Assembly (NCBI RefSeq): GCF_963678975.1
Contig: NC_089279.1
Location: forward strand, 34,043,297-34,107,296
Length of the DNA: 64,000 nucleotides
DNA from: Dysidea avara
Taxonomy: Eukaryota; Porifera; Demospongiae; Dictyoceratida; Dysideidae
Reading direction: 5' to 3'
Below, one piece after another: positions 12,369-24,569 of this stretch. Numbering within the stretch: the first letter of the stretch is position 1; each line of letters starts with the position of its first letter. The position numbers and the translations under genes were made by a program. The notes under the pieces are model-generated. The model did not search any database. It was not told the DNA's origin and worked only from the letters and a program-made list of their open reading frames with translations.

Positions 12369-12785
12369 TTATGGAACTTGGGTCTCTTTACCCATTACAA
12401 TCCAAGGTAACGTATGCAACCAACATGTACTGCAAAGCTATATTGGAGTCTACTTTGCTTACGATGTAGAAGACCATTACTTATTTGAAAGTCTCCAAGA
12501 ATGGGTAGATGACTTTGACCATTACGCCGATAGCAAGTCAATTATTCAGGTAATGATTGGCAACAAATGTGATCTATATTTTGAAGTAGACTCAAAACAA
12601 ATTAGGGTACACTGTGAAGATCTTCAGATAAAACTACATTATTTTGTGTTGGCGAAAATGTTGTGAAGGTTTTTAAAAGCTTGATAACTGCTATCCATTG
12701 TTGCAACACTATTAAGGAGTACAATTCAGATATACACTTATCTCTCACAGATCCTGAAAAATCATCAAAGTGCGTTTGCTGCTAG
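12369..12785 (+). pseudogene. Rab-like small GTPase, decayed second-exon copy
   Basis: Follows an intron-acceptor-like tctttatag. Residues matching the Rab fold are readable in pieces: LWNLG (G3 region), VEDHYLFESLQEWVDDF, the G4 motif NKCD, a DLQIKLHYFV stretch, then ENVVKVFKSLITAIH, ending KSSKCVCC and TAG at 12783-12785. At least two frame breaks exist, including an apparent 10-nt loss across the G5 SAK motif. No first exon (P-loop) was found upstream on this strand. The double-cysteine C-terminus is a Rab geranylgeranylation signal, preserved although the rest is broken. Confidence 0.8.
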
Positions 12786-13349
12786 TGGGCATTTTTATGT
12801 GGCATATTAACACTACACATTGTGCATGTAATACAATTGTATTCATACTAAATGTAGAACAAAATTATATATTGCTTTAGGGGCAACAATTAAAGTCTGT
12901 TGGTTGTTGCTGTTTGGTCCTGTGAAAGTCGGTGTAGATATTCTCCCAAGTATAACGTTGCATCTGGTATGTATATGCATCTTGTATGATACTGCAAACA
13001 GTGTACTGTACCATACCCCTTGGTAAAACCTTAGACTTAGTCCATCACAGATTAAAGGCAGAGTTCATAGTGAATGTTAATATGTTAGGAGCCTAAAAGG
13101 GTACTGTACCTTGAAAGTTGTATGTGTAAACTGATCTCAGAACTGAAAGTAGAAGTCATTGTGATTGTGTGTATACTGTCAGCTGGATATGTTTACCTGG
13201 TTGGGTGACATCATCATGCACCCTAATTTACTGCATTGCACTATACCTTTGAATTACTAGCTACATATACATAGTAAAATCTAGGAAATGGATGATACAC
13301 CTAGTAAATTCACTGCCTAGCATCAGCATGCATAGCTCAATCCTCAGAT
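12786..13349. repeat. Spacer holding a repeat shared with 19.7 kb
   Basis: The stretch 13137-13250 closely matches 19707-19820; a shared core reads agctggatatgtttacctgg and continues. No gene is visible. Confidence 0.55.
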
Positions 13350-14040
13350 TTGTCAGTTGTGAGGAAATTTTGGAGTGAACAGTTGTTTTCTTCTAACATT
13401 TATTATGGAGAAGTTTATATATTCTTCTATGGGACATATTTCAGGGCGATATATAGCTTGTCACCACTGTTGTTTATTATTACTCTTATGCCCTTGTCCA
13501 CCATCCTTAATGCTTCTGGTAAAGGGTTTTGATAAGGATAGCCTCATTTTGGACCATCTTTTGTATTTAGATGATCTGAAACTTTTTGCTAAAACTGGGC
13601 CACTTTTATCGACAGTTAAGCAGTTTAGCAACTCTAATAAATGTTTTAGTAAGATGGATAATGTTGACAGAGTATATGTCCCCCGAAAAGTGGAGGGCGT
13701 GGATTACTATCAGTAGAGGATGAGTCTCTGTCACTAGCAAAGTATTTAGCTACTAATGAAGAGTCTCTGTTACAAGCAGTGTTTCGAAGAATCCCCATCT
13801 AAATTTAAAAATAGACACACAAATGAACACCTTGAAGCATGGAAAGACAATCCATTGTATGGTCAATTCTTTGACCTGCAACAGCAGTGGTCATGGTTAT
13901 TTAACAGTAACCTAAAAGGAAACTGAAGGGCTTGTTATGGCTGCACAAAACCAAGCAATAGTTATCTTCACTAGTGTAATATTTACCATCAAGCATGCTC
14001 TGCTCAATGTCGGTTGTGTGGGAGTAATATTGAGGCGGTT
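13350..14040 (+). pseudogene. Decayed non-LTR reverse transcriptase fragment
   Basis: SPLLFIITLMPLSTIL (RT motif B-like) is read in one frame, then after a frameshift HLLYLDDLKLFAKT with the catalytic YLDD at about 13567. Further on, in changing frames, come SLAKYLATNEESLL, WKDNPLYGQF, EGLVMAAQNQAI and a Cys-rich CRLCG near 14020. These blocks are collinear with the C-terminal half of an RT-type element. Several frameshifts and stops make it inactive. Confidence 0.75.
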
Positions 14041-14049
14041 GATCACAGT

Positions 14050-14620
14050 TGTACTGTGATCTCACGATCATAGGTAAGTTAAACTTGCTTGATATTCTCA
14101 AGCACTCACAATTAGTAGGATTAAATTTCATTTCTTGGCCCACTGGAATGAATAAAGCATTTAAAATCCGAAGTTCTTGTAAAATAGTGATGTCTTCTTC
14201 TGAATTAATATTTCTGTATAATAAAGCATCATCAGCATACAGCTTGATCTTAGACTTAACCACTGTTGGAATATCATTAATGTAACAAAAAAATAGTAAT
14301 GGTCCCAGGACAGAGCCCTATGGAACCCAGATATCACTGATTGTGATTGACTGATTTCTCCGTTGAGAACACTAATTTGTCATTTTCTATCAGTTGCAAA
14401 GGCACTGATCCAATTGGCCACGTACTGATACCATAAGAGGATAATTTACTGTATGACATAATTTGCTGTGCATGGGGGGAACAGTATCAAAAGCCTTAGA
14501 TAAATCCAACAAAATTACATGTGTTATTCAAAGCAGTAGCAAAGTCACGTATGGTTGATATCAGCTGGGTTTCACAGAAGCACCACTTACAGAAGCTGTG
14601 TTGTTGTCTACATAAAATGT
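14050..14620 (-). pseudogene. CR1/jockey-type LINE reverse transcriptase fragment, opposite orientation
   Basis: On the minus strand: GSVLGPLLFF, YINDIPTVVKSKIKLYADD (catalytic YADD at about 14235-14246), then MKFNPTNCECLRI. Upstream (14400-14600) there is an SKAFDTVPH-like block interrupted by stops. This order (LSKAFDTVPH, QGSVLGPLLF, YADD, KCE) is that of jockey/CR1 RTs. Multiple stops and frameshifts; 5' and 3' truncated. It abuts the plus-strand RT fragment, suggesting nested or successive insertions. Confidence 0.75.
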
Positions 14621-15910
14621 GATTATCTTCTAGATGTTATACATAGTAGTAGAAATTATATGTTATATTTTGTATACTATACAAGTTACGAGATTGGTCT
14701 ATAGTTAGATGCCTGAGTACTGGACAGATTTCATATAGGTGGGTGAATACGCAGATGCTTAATTTAGATCTTTAAAAGTTTTGCCATGTTATCTCACTGA
14801 TGCCATGTTATCTCACTGATGCCATTGCCACTAAGTTGTTTCATTTTAGCTATTAGGATTTTTAACAAAAACATAGGCAATCAAAACAAATATTTTTCAG
14901 AGGCTGAAAGAAATTATCATTGAGAGTGTGTACATGTGTAACGCTGCACTGGGAAAGTAACCAATGGTGGAGTATGATCTTCAGTAGGCATATGGTTAGG
15001 AAACAATGCAAATACTTGTGCAACTGCAAACTACAGCAGGTATCTATATATTATTGTGACATTTAGTCATTTTATTGGAGGAGGAATTAGTTCTACACTA
15101 CTGAATGACTTCATTTAATGTCTTACATGACATGGCTACATCGGTGCTAGAACATTTGTACTATCAAATCATTAATCTCTGTTTTTGTTGTTCTTGTTTT
15201 TCCTGGTTGTTCAGAGGTTAAAATAATAATCAATCAATCATGGCCTTATGTGCATGATGTGGCATAGTGGCTTAATATGTGAAATTTCTTACCAAAAATG
15301 AAAGTGTTAGCCACACAATTGCAAGTCAGCTACTGTAAATAAGATTGTATACAATACTACGTGGTTCTCTGTGCTCAGTTAAGATGAACATGTCAAGCTA
15401 CTTATAATTAAAGCCGTTTGATTTATCAAGGTAATTGTGGTCAAAGCAGATAAGAGAGTAAGTGTTAATTATTATGTAATAGTGAGTGATCATTACAGCT
15501 AATGTCATTAGTATTCATGGTATAGTGCATCAAAGTGACACTGGCATTTGTTTGCAGTGCTGGAATTTTGGTGGTGTGGTTTTGCCTATTTGTTTGTTGA
15601 TTGCACTATTATACATGGCATGTGCTGTGAGTTTATGTATGTGCCATTGTGGTTTAATAGGTAGAATCTTTTACTGAGATATATAATTAGCTATGTAGCT
15701 AGCTGTGTAGCCACATAAGAATTCAGCTACAAAGGTAGAAGGGAATTTAACTGATTTTTGTGAAGCGCATTTTGTAAATTCCATACATATGTTGTATATA
15801 ACATAGCTGGTACCGGTACTTCATTTCAAGATATTTTGCACATATGAAAACACTATGATCAACTATACATCAATATAATGAAAATTCCAGCTATGTGTAG
15901 CTTTTATGCA
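14621..15910. other. No gene recognised
   Basis: AT-rich spacer downstream of the TGF-beta gene (which is on the minus strand). Only short unsupported frames. Confidence 0.5.
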
Positions 15911-17147
15911 TCACATGCAGCTACATGCCTTGGCTTTAATTGGACCATTCTTCAAGATGCTCTCCTGAGTTAATTCATTGTAGAACACCATCGATATTGC
16001 CTCAAAATTAGTTGGTACACAACACCTCTTTGGTGCCCCTGCATGGCCTCTGGTCTGGTAGTAGTGGAGGGAAAGAATACTTGCATAATCAGTTAATGAT
16101 TCTACTGGTAGTCTTGGACAGTGACCCACACACACTCCAACATCAAACAACTTGGGGATCATCAGATGGATGTTACCTTCCCTTATGGCAGTGTTGTTAA
16201 CCTCCATCTTTTGGAGGTGACATGCCACATGTGATGTCTCAATAGAAATAGTGGTTTGACGTTTTTCTTTTTTGTGCTTTATATCTGACAGCTTTTTTTG
16301 TTTCATTACTTCACTCAAGAATTTGTTAGTGTTATCATGAGTGAACACAACTAACAAAGGTTCAGTGTTCAGTATATCTTCTTGTTCCCCAGAAGAGTAA
16401 ACACCTTCACGTGATAGTTGTTGTTCTCCTTTAGTCAGTGTAACTTTCAAGCCATAGTTAACCCATCCTTGTTTCCAGCCCTCAACTATTGGAGTGACAT
16501 CAAATGTTTTCCATCCTGGACTAGAGTCAGTGTGTTTGAAGGTGAGCTTTAGAGGTGAGTCAATGTTGTTGTCATTGAGCACATAATAAATATTGACCGC
16601 ATAGTAGTCTCCTGGTATTGAGATCTTCTGTAGTAGACGTAGTTCAGCATGAATTATTTCCTCTCCATCAATACTGGCCTTGGCAATGTCAAATTTATAA
16701 TATCCACAACCAGCATCTGTAAAGAGCAATAACTTATATTAGCTATGTACATACTTTAACTTCATGATTGATAATGTAAGTTCATCAGTATATCATTAGC
16801 TATAGTATGCATGCACTCAACTTACTGTTTACTTGGTTCTCATATGATCGTATTGTGTTTGCTGCAATGATTTTTTGGTCTTTCAATGGATTGGTAGGTC
16901 CACTGAAAAAGCTAAAGTTGACATATAGATCTTTCAGGTAGTTGGACAGAGATGCGTTGGCTAGTTCATGAGCAAATTCATTTGCTTTTAAAATGCTATC
17001 ATCAGTTTTCTTTGTGTCTAAATTGGTTTTCCTTCTAATCACCTTCACTGATTGATGCTCCTCTACCATATGTCTGATGGGAACTGAGTGAACTGTAAAA
17101 TGACTGATAGTTAGTAGTAGTACAAACAAGTACACTGAGAACTTCAT
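15911..17147 (-). CDS. TGF-beta-superfamily ligand precursor, two exons
   Basis: Exon 1 is 17147-16826 and exon 2 is 16716-15911, joined across a 109-bp GT-AG intron (GTAAGT donor, ctctttacag acceptor) in phase 1; total 375 residues. I chose the ATG at 17147 because it opens directly into a signal peptide (MKFSVYLFVLLLTISHF). A propeptide of about 240 residues ends in the dibasic KKEKR furin site. The 115-residue mature part has seven cysteines in the family order: one, CVGHC, CC, and CSC one residue from the end, i.e. the cystine knot plus dimer cysteine. The usual WIIAP segment reads LMIP, so the ligand is divergent. Secreted dimeric signal acting on receptor serine kinases by family knowledge; the subfamily (BMP versus activin/TGF-beta) cannot be told by eye. 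Confidence 0.92.
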
Positions 17148-17221
17148 ATCTTGTTTTGTCCTTCTTCTTTGTAAAGCCAATTCAAATCACTTGATAAAAC
17201 AAGTGCTATATACCCAGACAG

Positions 17222-17230
17222 CTTTTATAG
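17222..17230 (-). promoter_or_regulatory. TATA box of the TGF-beta ligand gene
   Basis: CTATAAAAG on the minus strand lies about 80 bp upstream of the chosen ATG, a suitable distance for a short 5' UTR. It supports the start at 17147. Confidence 0.6.
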
Positions 17231-17590
17231 TGGATTTTAGTAATGTAACCTGCCCTCACATGCAGAGATGCAATATACATGTACTGATTTGGTAAGCCTT
17301 TGTGTGTTACATTATGCTTACTACGCAGGTTTCAAGTATGCAACACAATATAGTGTGTGGTTTTCAACATACACCGCTTTGTACTGTCACGTAATAATAT
17401 ACATTCATATGATATTAAACACCTATCTGTGCTCAACACTGATGTGTGCTGTGTGAACATGTCTAGCTGCTAAGAGCAGTTTGATTTGTCAAAGCAATTG
17501 TGGTCAAAGCAGACAGCTCATGATGGCATAGGTCAAAGTAAGCAGTTATACTACGTAGAAACTATTATTGTATAATAACATAAATTTTAA

Positions 17591-17824
17591 TCATTCTAGC
17601 AAAATGTTTGAATGGCACAATGTGTTGTTGAAAAATTCACTTGGATATTCACCATCCTTAATCCTTTTATGGTGTGTGTCCATCTTAGTTCTCTCTTTTG
17701 CCAGTCTTGGATTCTTCCTTTCCTCGTCTTCGTTTGTGGCATGATGACTCACTTTTAATGGTTGGCTGCAGCTAAAGCTAGACATGCTGTTCATGCTAGG
17801 AGGCACGTATTGAACACTGTTCAT
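17591..17824 (-). CDS. Small hypothetical frame (77 residues)
   Basis: ATG-initiated, polar, rich in Lys/Glu/Ser, with no signal peptide, membrane segment or domain I recognise. It lies about 450 bp upstream of the TGF-beta gene on the same strand. Possibly chance; no splice or conservation support. Confidence 0.15.
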   Translation of the reverse strand: MNSVQYVPPSMNSMSSFSCSQPLKVSHHATNEDEERKNPRLAKERTKMDTHHKRIKDGEYPSEFFNNTLCHSNILLE

Positions 17825-19030
17825 GTGTAAACTGCCAGTTAATGCTCAATAATCTTTCTAATTGCTAGTTCCTACTTTAAATGTACATGTAAACATGCAA
17901 ACTTCATTGTACTTGTTATGAATAGACTGATTATGAGATGAGTACTTGCGTTGCTTTTCTTGCAAATTCACAAAAAGGGCATTACATTGATAAAAGGCAT
18001 GTGTAAGATCTATCTAGTCTAGGTATCACAAAGTGGTTCAAGTTGTGTAGACATAATATTTTGAACCTTCATGCATGCCAGCTCTGCCCATTCCTCTATT
18101 TTAATTTGTATGTTGATATATTTAATCCATCCCAATGTCACCATGTGCTGTTCTCTCATTGATGATGTGTCACATAGTCTTCTACCTCTTTCAGATAATA
18201 CATTTCAACTGGAACCTTTACATTTGCAACATTAATACTAACTCTTTACAGGGTACCCTTTTTGTCAATACATCCTTTGTGCATGTTGGCTTCTTGGGCT
18301 GCACGACGGTAGTGTGCCCTGTTACAAATTGTATCAACTGGTCACTCCCCTTCACTTAATATTTTGCTACGCTCCTGAGAAATGCTAAACTTGATTTTCT
18401 CTTAATGCAGCATACACCTGCCCACACAATTAAATTGTAATGAATCAAATCAAGGCATTTTCAGTATCAAAAGTCCATATGTAAGTGCTGAAAGCCCTTC
18501 AGTCACCCAGGTTCTGATATCATCATGTAGAAGCCAGCATATTGCACATACTCCACTGCTGTTTCAGTAAACTATTATTATGAGATAATTTTGATAATAG
18601 AGTAGAGAGAAAGTCATACGGCATGTAACAAAATAGACTGTATACCTTAATTTGATTTAATTACTATTAATTTCCTATTGCCTGAGAACTGTTGGTGTCA
18701 GTATAAACAGTTCTTCATGTATCCCCAACACTCTAATAGATACTACATGGATGTAGTCTGGTATCACAATGCACTCTACATCTTCTACCGTATGTGTAAA
18801 GCTGTCTGATCAATCAATGATGCATACAAATGTGTGCATGGATAGTGCCACACAGGTATCTATTATTCTGATGTGCTCAGAACAGTTCTATCACTATAAA
18901 TTATGTATGTACATATACGTAACTACAATATAAAATAGTCATTGCATATGTATGTGATGTCATGGATACTGTAAAACAGTGGTAAACAACTGACAATTAG
19001 AAATCTACCAATACTGCTAACTGAAAATAG
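17825..19030. other. No gene recognised
   Basis: AT-rich DNA; nothing supportable beyond one ctctaatag half-motif near 18730. Confidence 0.5.
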
Positions 19031-19278
19031 CTATATCCTTAGTATTGATAGGGTATCAGGGCTATATCCTTAGTATTGATAGGGTATCAGGGCTATATCC
19101 TTAGTATTGATAGGGTATCAGGGCTATATCCTTAGTATTGATAGGGTATCAGGGCTATATCCTTAGTATTGATAGGGTATCAGGGCTATATCCTTAGTAT
19201 TGATAGGGTATCAGGGCTATATCCTTAGTATTGATAGGGTATCAGGGCTATATCCTTAGTATTGATAGGGTATCAGGA
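19031..19278 (+). repeat. 31-bp tandem repeat, 8 copies
   Basis: The unit begins ctatatccttagtattgat and ends gggtatcaggg. Eight units are identical apart from the last base or two, starting at 19031, 19062, 19093, 19124, 19155, 19186, 19217 and 19248. There are no spacers, so it is a minisatellite, not a CRISPR array. Confidence 0.97.
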
Positions 19279-20529
19279 CCTGTTAATAATCAGAGCGGTT
19301 ATAACTTGACTCAGTGCCTGCATCCGCATCATGATGCATGAATATTAATTTTTGTGTAGATGTGGTTGTGAACACACACAGCATGCACCATACTAATACA
19401 AGCACATACTATATACTCTCTTTTGGTGTACTACTGACACATATATACATATTTCACCCTAAATTTTTTTTAGAAAGCCTTCACACAAGTATCAATTAAG
19501 AAGTACTTTCTCTACAGCACTAAAAACAGGGCAACCATAAATTCCATTAGAACAAAATTAATACAGCCTTTCAAATGCATACGTATGCAACATACACCTA
19601 TGACCTCACACTACTCAATCATGAAAGAATAATCATATATGTAGAATAGCAATTAATAGCATATATTCCTGACAGGTAACTGTATGCACTGGAATTCACT
19701 GATAATCAGAACTGAAAGTACAAGGCATTGTATTGTAGTGGATAAGATAGAAATGCCAGCTGGATATGTTTACCTGGTTGGGTGACATCATCACCCTAAT
19801 GTATTTGGCTGCATTGTACTACTGATTCTTCCTAGCTGCAAGCTTGTTTGTACGTATGTATGTATGTATGTAGTCCGATACACCCACATAGTTTAATGGC
19901 CTGCATAGAAATATGATAGTATTCATATGTTTTTAAAAGTAATGATACCCACATAGCTATAGCTTGATCCCAGAGGAAGGTAATTTTATATGTATGTAAT
20001 CATTAACAGTACAAGAAGAGACATGACTTAGTAGCCTCTTCTATTCATTGGAATTCTATGCTTAGGTGGAAACATGTGCCTGCGAATGTTCTTGATAACC
20101 CAGACTGGAAGATTCTATGGGACTATACAATTCAGATAGGAAGCTCTTTATAAGATAATTGGCTTGAATCACAAGCAAAAGACTGAAATAAAGTTTATTG
20201 ATGTTGCAATACCAGGGGAATACTGCATGGATTTCCCAGACGTCTTTAGAGAAGAAAGACAGGTACTGTGACTCGATTTGATAGTGATATTAAGTAGGTT
20301 TTGGAACTGATACCCCTACATCTGTTGTTCCAGTTATTGCTGCACGGGGCTCTTGGATCAATTCCAATTAATTTATCTACCAGTTTAAACTTGATTACCC
20401 TACCATCAACTGTCATCCCAGTAATACAGAAGTCTGTGATTCTCAGCACCTCTAGAATTCTGAAACAATATTAAATTTATTTTAATGGTTTGTAGCAGAA
20501 ATTTATTATTGTATTGTTAGTTTGCATTT

Positions 20530-20530
<1 letters not shown>
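19279..20530. other. Mostly unassigned; repeat shared with 13.1 kb and an exon-like frame
   Basis: 19707-19820 repeats 13137-13250. A (GTAT)n run lies near 19853-19873. On the minus strand 20449-20246 is a 67-codon open frame preceded by an acceptor-like ttgtttcag. On the plus strand a frame with KFIDVAIPGEYCMDF ends at a possible donor near 20262. I recognise neither and give them no function. Confidence 0.35.

Positions 20531-20570
<40 letters not shown>
20531..20570. repeat. (TA)n microsatellite
   Basis: About 20 alternating TA dinucleotides. Confidence 0.95.
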
Positions 20571-20574
<4 letters not shown>

Positions 20575-21574
20575 AAGAATGATGAGTAACACATTTCAAG
20601 TAAATTTACTGGTTTCTTTTGTCTTCGTATACTCAACTTGTGGACCATACATTTTGCAAAATATCATAAGAGGCTCTTTTGAGATTTTAAATGCTTCCTA
20701 AGTAGCACTTAAGTTCATCACACACATTCATGAAGTGGAAGTGATTTAAGAATACTTTTTGAATGTCAAATTTGTGTTCACAGCCTCAGTGAATACTATG
20801 AGGAGCATTGTATGTGTTGCACACATTGTGTTAGTACTCTAGAATGTATTCTACGACTTGACAATACCACTTCAGGTGTAGGTGTCGTGACCTCCCTTGT
20901 TTCACTACTATGATCCCTAATCAAGCTTAAAATTCCTTATACTTATGTTGTAGAGTTATGACAAGATCTCACACAAAGCATACATTTTTAACATGCACAC
21001 ACTACATAAATATACAAATGGTAATTATTTTTTCTGACATTTATTAATAATCTAATGATGTCTTCCTCTTACTGTAACATTGCTGTTAGTAATTTAATTT
21101 TTTTGTGGTCAGTTGGAAAACCAAGAGGCTATCAAAAATTTTAACTTATGTAGCATTCCAGCTGTAGTCCTTCTAATGTATAGGAACTTTGAGCTCATAT
21201 ACGTACATTAAGTGCATAGTGTTCACACAAATATTCATATATGGTGGCCTGTATATAGCTATTCCAGGAGGGACCATGTGTATAATTTATACCATGCAAG
21301 TTTAAGTTATGATTTCGAATGAGTTAAATAACAGTGTACATCTGTGATCATGCATATTGTGAATATGATCCTTTTGCATCATACAGTGGGCTAGCATGAC
21401 ACAGTATTACACAATACAGTAAATGTATGGTATGGTTTCATGCATGTCAAATTACCTTCTTCTGTTCTCAAGTAATGTGGGTGTCATTATATTAAAAGCA
21501 TATAATTAGGCAAATACCATCACATTTTTGTTGACAGAGTTAAGCAGCTACTTTCAAACATTGTACTACATAAA
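20571..21574. other. No gene recognised
   Basis: AT-rich spacer. A phrase gacctcccttgtttcac near 20890 resembles the end of the dispersed 0.8-kb repeat described at 30.1 and 36.2 kb (reverse orientation). Confidence 0.4.
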
Positions 21575-21690
21575 TCTATACTGGACCAGATCAGATCCCA
21601 GGTAGATTGTTAAAGCTAATGGCAAATGAAATTGCTCCATCACTCTCCGTAATCTATCAAGACTGTCATACAGAAAGTGTACCATATCCA
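21575..21690 (+). pseudogene. Small CR1/jockey LINE RT fragment
   Basis: Reads TGPDQIPGRLLKLMANEIAP followed by SLSVIYQ, the conserved N-terminal RT block (GPDgIp..llk..a..ia..l..iy) of jockey/CR1 elements. Truncated at both ends. Confidence 0.7.
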
Positions 21691-21893
21691 TTGAGTATAG
21701 AGATCTGTGAGTTTCTAGGCTTTTTTGATTTCTAGATTTTGTATGCTCAACTGTAGTTCTGGAATGGTTTGACTTGTTGACTCATTTGACTCTTGTTTCT
21801 TTTTAGTTTTATACTGTGTATAGAGATATCTATTCCCACCATTCTTAAATAAAAGTAGTAGCTATGCAGCTGTCCAGTTAACTGCCCTCAGGG

Positions 21894-22290
21894 TGTGACA
21901 TTGTTGATATATAGTATTGTGGCCTTACCAGCTGACAGCGGTTGGAGGGGTATTGTCAATATATACCAGTTAACTGCTGCTGGTGGGTACCGTTGTTTGT
22001 TGAAAGTAAAAGTAAATTTACCAGCAGACTGCTGGCTGATAGTAGAATATTTATATTGTTGTGACCTTACCAGCTAATAGAGTATTATCTTGGTATTATT
22101 GATAGTATATAATGCGACCTTACCAGTTAACTGTTGCTAATGGAGTATTGTTGATAGAAGTGTAAAGTGACCTTACCAGCTATAACTGCTTTTGATGAGT
22201 GGAGTATCATCACAGCATGTGTGACCTTACCAGCTGCATCTTGTTTAGTGTGAGGCAGCTGTTGGTGACCTTAGCTTACCAGCTGATTGA
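21894..22290. repeat. Degenerate minisatellite with repeated gaccttaccagct
   Basis: Units of about 50-75 bp contain gtgaccttaccagctaactg and a variant of gagtattgttgatag. Copies of cttaccag are at about 21923, 22066, 22120, 22172, 22226 and 22274, with an outlier near 22746. On the minus strand each reads CTGGTAAG, a consensus 5' splice site. Confidence 0.75.
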
Positions 22291-24269
22291 CACTCAATTA
22301 ATGGTTGATAGTAAATAATCAGTGGCAGCCATCCAAGCTTACAACTGTAGGCATACTCTTGCAAACCAAACGCTAGCTAGCTACTGATTATGTCAATGAC
22401 ACACATCCACTATTATGAATGGATTTGCAACAAGGGGTCATCAACACACACAACACACACACACAAAATGACACAATCCTATGAACTCAGAGGACAACTT
22501 AGTGTTCAAAAATCTGTAATTCACTGCATCCATATTAGACTATGTTGGTGCTCACAACTGACCAAATTATTAGGTCAATATAGCTCAGTTTTTCCCAGTT
22601 AAATTTATGAATCATCAAAGCTGGTAAATTGATTGCATGTTGAAGACCCCTATTTACAAATTTGGTCATGCACTGAGACAAGTAAATCCTGATTCACTGA
22701 ATTCAAAACTATAGGTCCTGTTTGTAGAGTATTATTGATCTTGATCTTACCAGCCAAGTGGATGCTCTTGAAGGGGTATTGCAGATATAGTCTGTGTTCA
22801 ACTGAGCTTTGTAATAACTCTGCACCGTCAGACCTCCAGTTTAAATTCTGGTACTGTTTACCACGAAAATGCTTTAAAATCAACAAGTGATTTACATAAA
22901 AGGAAGACATAGATACTTGTAAATAATTATACAGTGCTTGTGCCAAAATATTTTAAGAGAGGACACATGTTCATGTTCATGCAGATATATAATTATATTA
23001 CATAGTTGACTATTGTTGGTGGTGTCACCATGGTTACTTGTGGTTGCCCTATAACTATGTAGAGTATCACCATTGTTTGAATGAGATTTACCAAGTCAGT
23101 ATTTTTGTGCAACCTGTAAAATAATCATGTACATGCTATAAACTGTTGTAATTTTGTGTGTTGAAAATAAATGAAGCTGCTAAGAGCATCAGCCACAATA
23201 CAGTAAAACCATGCACCACTGATATTACATATTTCACACTAACCATTCATAAGGGATGCATACATCTCTACACAGGTCAGCCAATATTAAAGGCTTATTA
23301 TGTAATATTTCTTTTTTGCCACAGGTTAGAGAAAAAAACATTGAGCATCAAACTAATTATGATAATAATGTGTACTAGTCCCAAATGTGGCATGTCATCT
23401 TCAAAAGATGGAGGTCAGTAACACAGGCAATGTCCATTAATTTTAATGATCCCTGAGTTGTTTGATGTTGCAGTGTGTGTGGATCACTATACCCGTAGGA
23501 CAGATTGAGTATTCTTAGCTACCTATTGATCTTACCTATTATACAGTTGAGATTGAGAAACCATTGCATTATGTACAAAGTATGACATCATGTGTATAAA
23601 CTTATAATCATGATTTGCTTTGTTTTCGCACAATAAAAATCTGTGAGTTTCATGATTAAAATTTTCATGTTAAGATGATTATTATTGCATAATCATAAGC
23701 GAATCACGGTAACTGGTTATTTCAAAAATAGAGATACACACTCACTTACAGCTTTTCATAATCTAGCTACATCTATAAGGTCAATCTGAAACCTCAACAA
23801 AACCTTTCTACAGTAACACTGGGTCAAGTATCAAGATGAGATGAAGAGTTTAAAACCCACAATTGAAAATATACAATATAAAATCAACTTCACAGAATTA
23901 TATCTAACTCAAAAAACATAAGAATCTCCAACAAAATGTTTGAAAGCTCCAGCAGACATTTCATTGTGATTGTAAAGATTTTTTTCTCTCAAATTTTGGT
24001 AGCATCCACCAAGAAGTTATTGTACCATGTTACAAGCACAAATGTGCATTGAAAAATAAGGCAGTCTGCATTCCAACGTGCAAGATGTAATTATTATCTT
24101 ATGAAATTAATTACATCATATCTTATTAAAATGCAATTGCTTCATTATTCGTACACTTCACATAACCACATTTTCATATAAATACTAGGGACCCGCCGAT
24201 TATGCTGGCATAATAATGAGCATAATAGGTGCCTGAAAGCATTGAGCATAATGCTAGCATAATAGGAAG
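22291..24269. other. No gene recognised
   Basis: AT-rich spacer with short frames only; no domain or repeat boundary could be supported apart from the minisatellite outlier near 22746. Confidence 0.5.
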
Positions 24270-24465
24270 AAAATTTGTGCAATGCTATAAATTCTTGCTT
24301 ATCAAAATACATATCCGACAAAAAGATCGATATACTCTAATAGAACAGTCAGTAACTCTAATAAAATTATCAGAAAGCTGACTGTTCTATTAGAGTATAT
24401 CGATCTTTTCTGTGACATGCATTTTGACAAACAAGGATTTACAGTCTGTGCTTACTGTTTTCCAT
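24270..24465. mobile_element. Foldback element with a perfect 32-bp inner hairpin stem
   Basis: 24321-24352 and 24378-24409 are perfect 32-bp inverted repeats separated by 25 nt. The stems contain the window's recurrent motif actctaatagaacagtca. Outside them the complementarity continues imperfectly (aaattcttgcttatcaaaat against the complement of attttgacaaacaaggattt). The flanks carry repeated gagcataat/aagcataatagg words (24215-24260 and 24515-24565). Probably a MITE or foldback transposon. Confidence 0.8.
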
Positions 24466-24569
24466 AAAGTGCAAAGTTATTAGAAAAACATGGGAACTGA
24501 GGTAAAAATATTGAGCATAATTTAAGCATAATAGGTAAATATTGAGCATTAATTTAAGCATAATAGATA

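Noticed and set aside
19031-19278. CRISPR-like array of 31-bp repeats
   Set aside because: Units are directly adjacent with no spacers, and the surrounding DNA is animal.
20246-20449. Exon-like minus-strand frame with TVDGRVIKFKLVD, considered as a GTPase piece
   Set aside because: It lacks P-loop, NKxD and SAK motifs, so no family assignment is justified.
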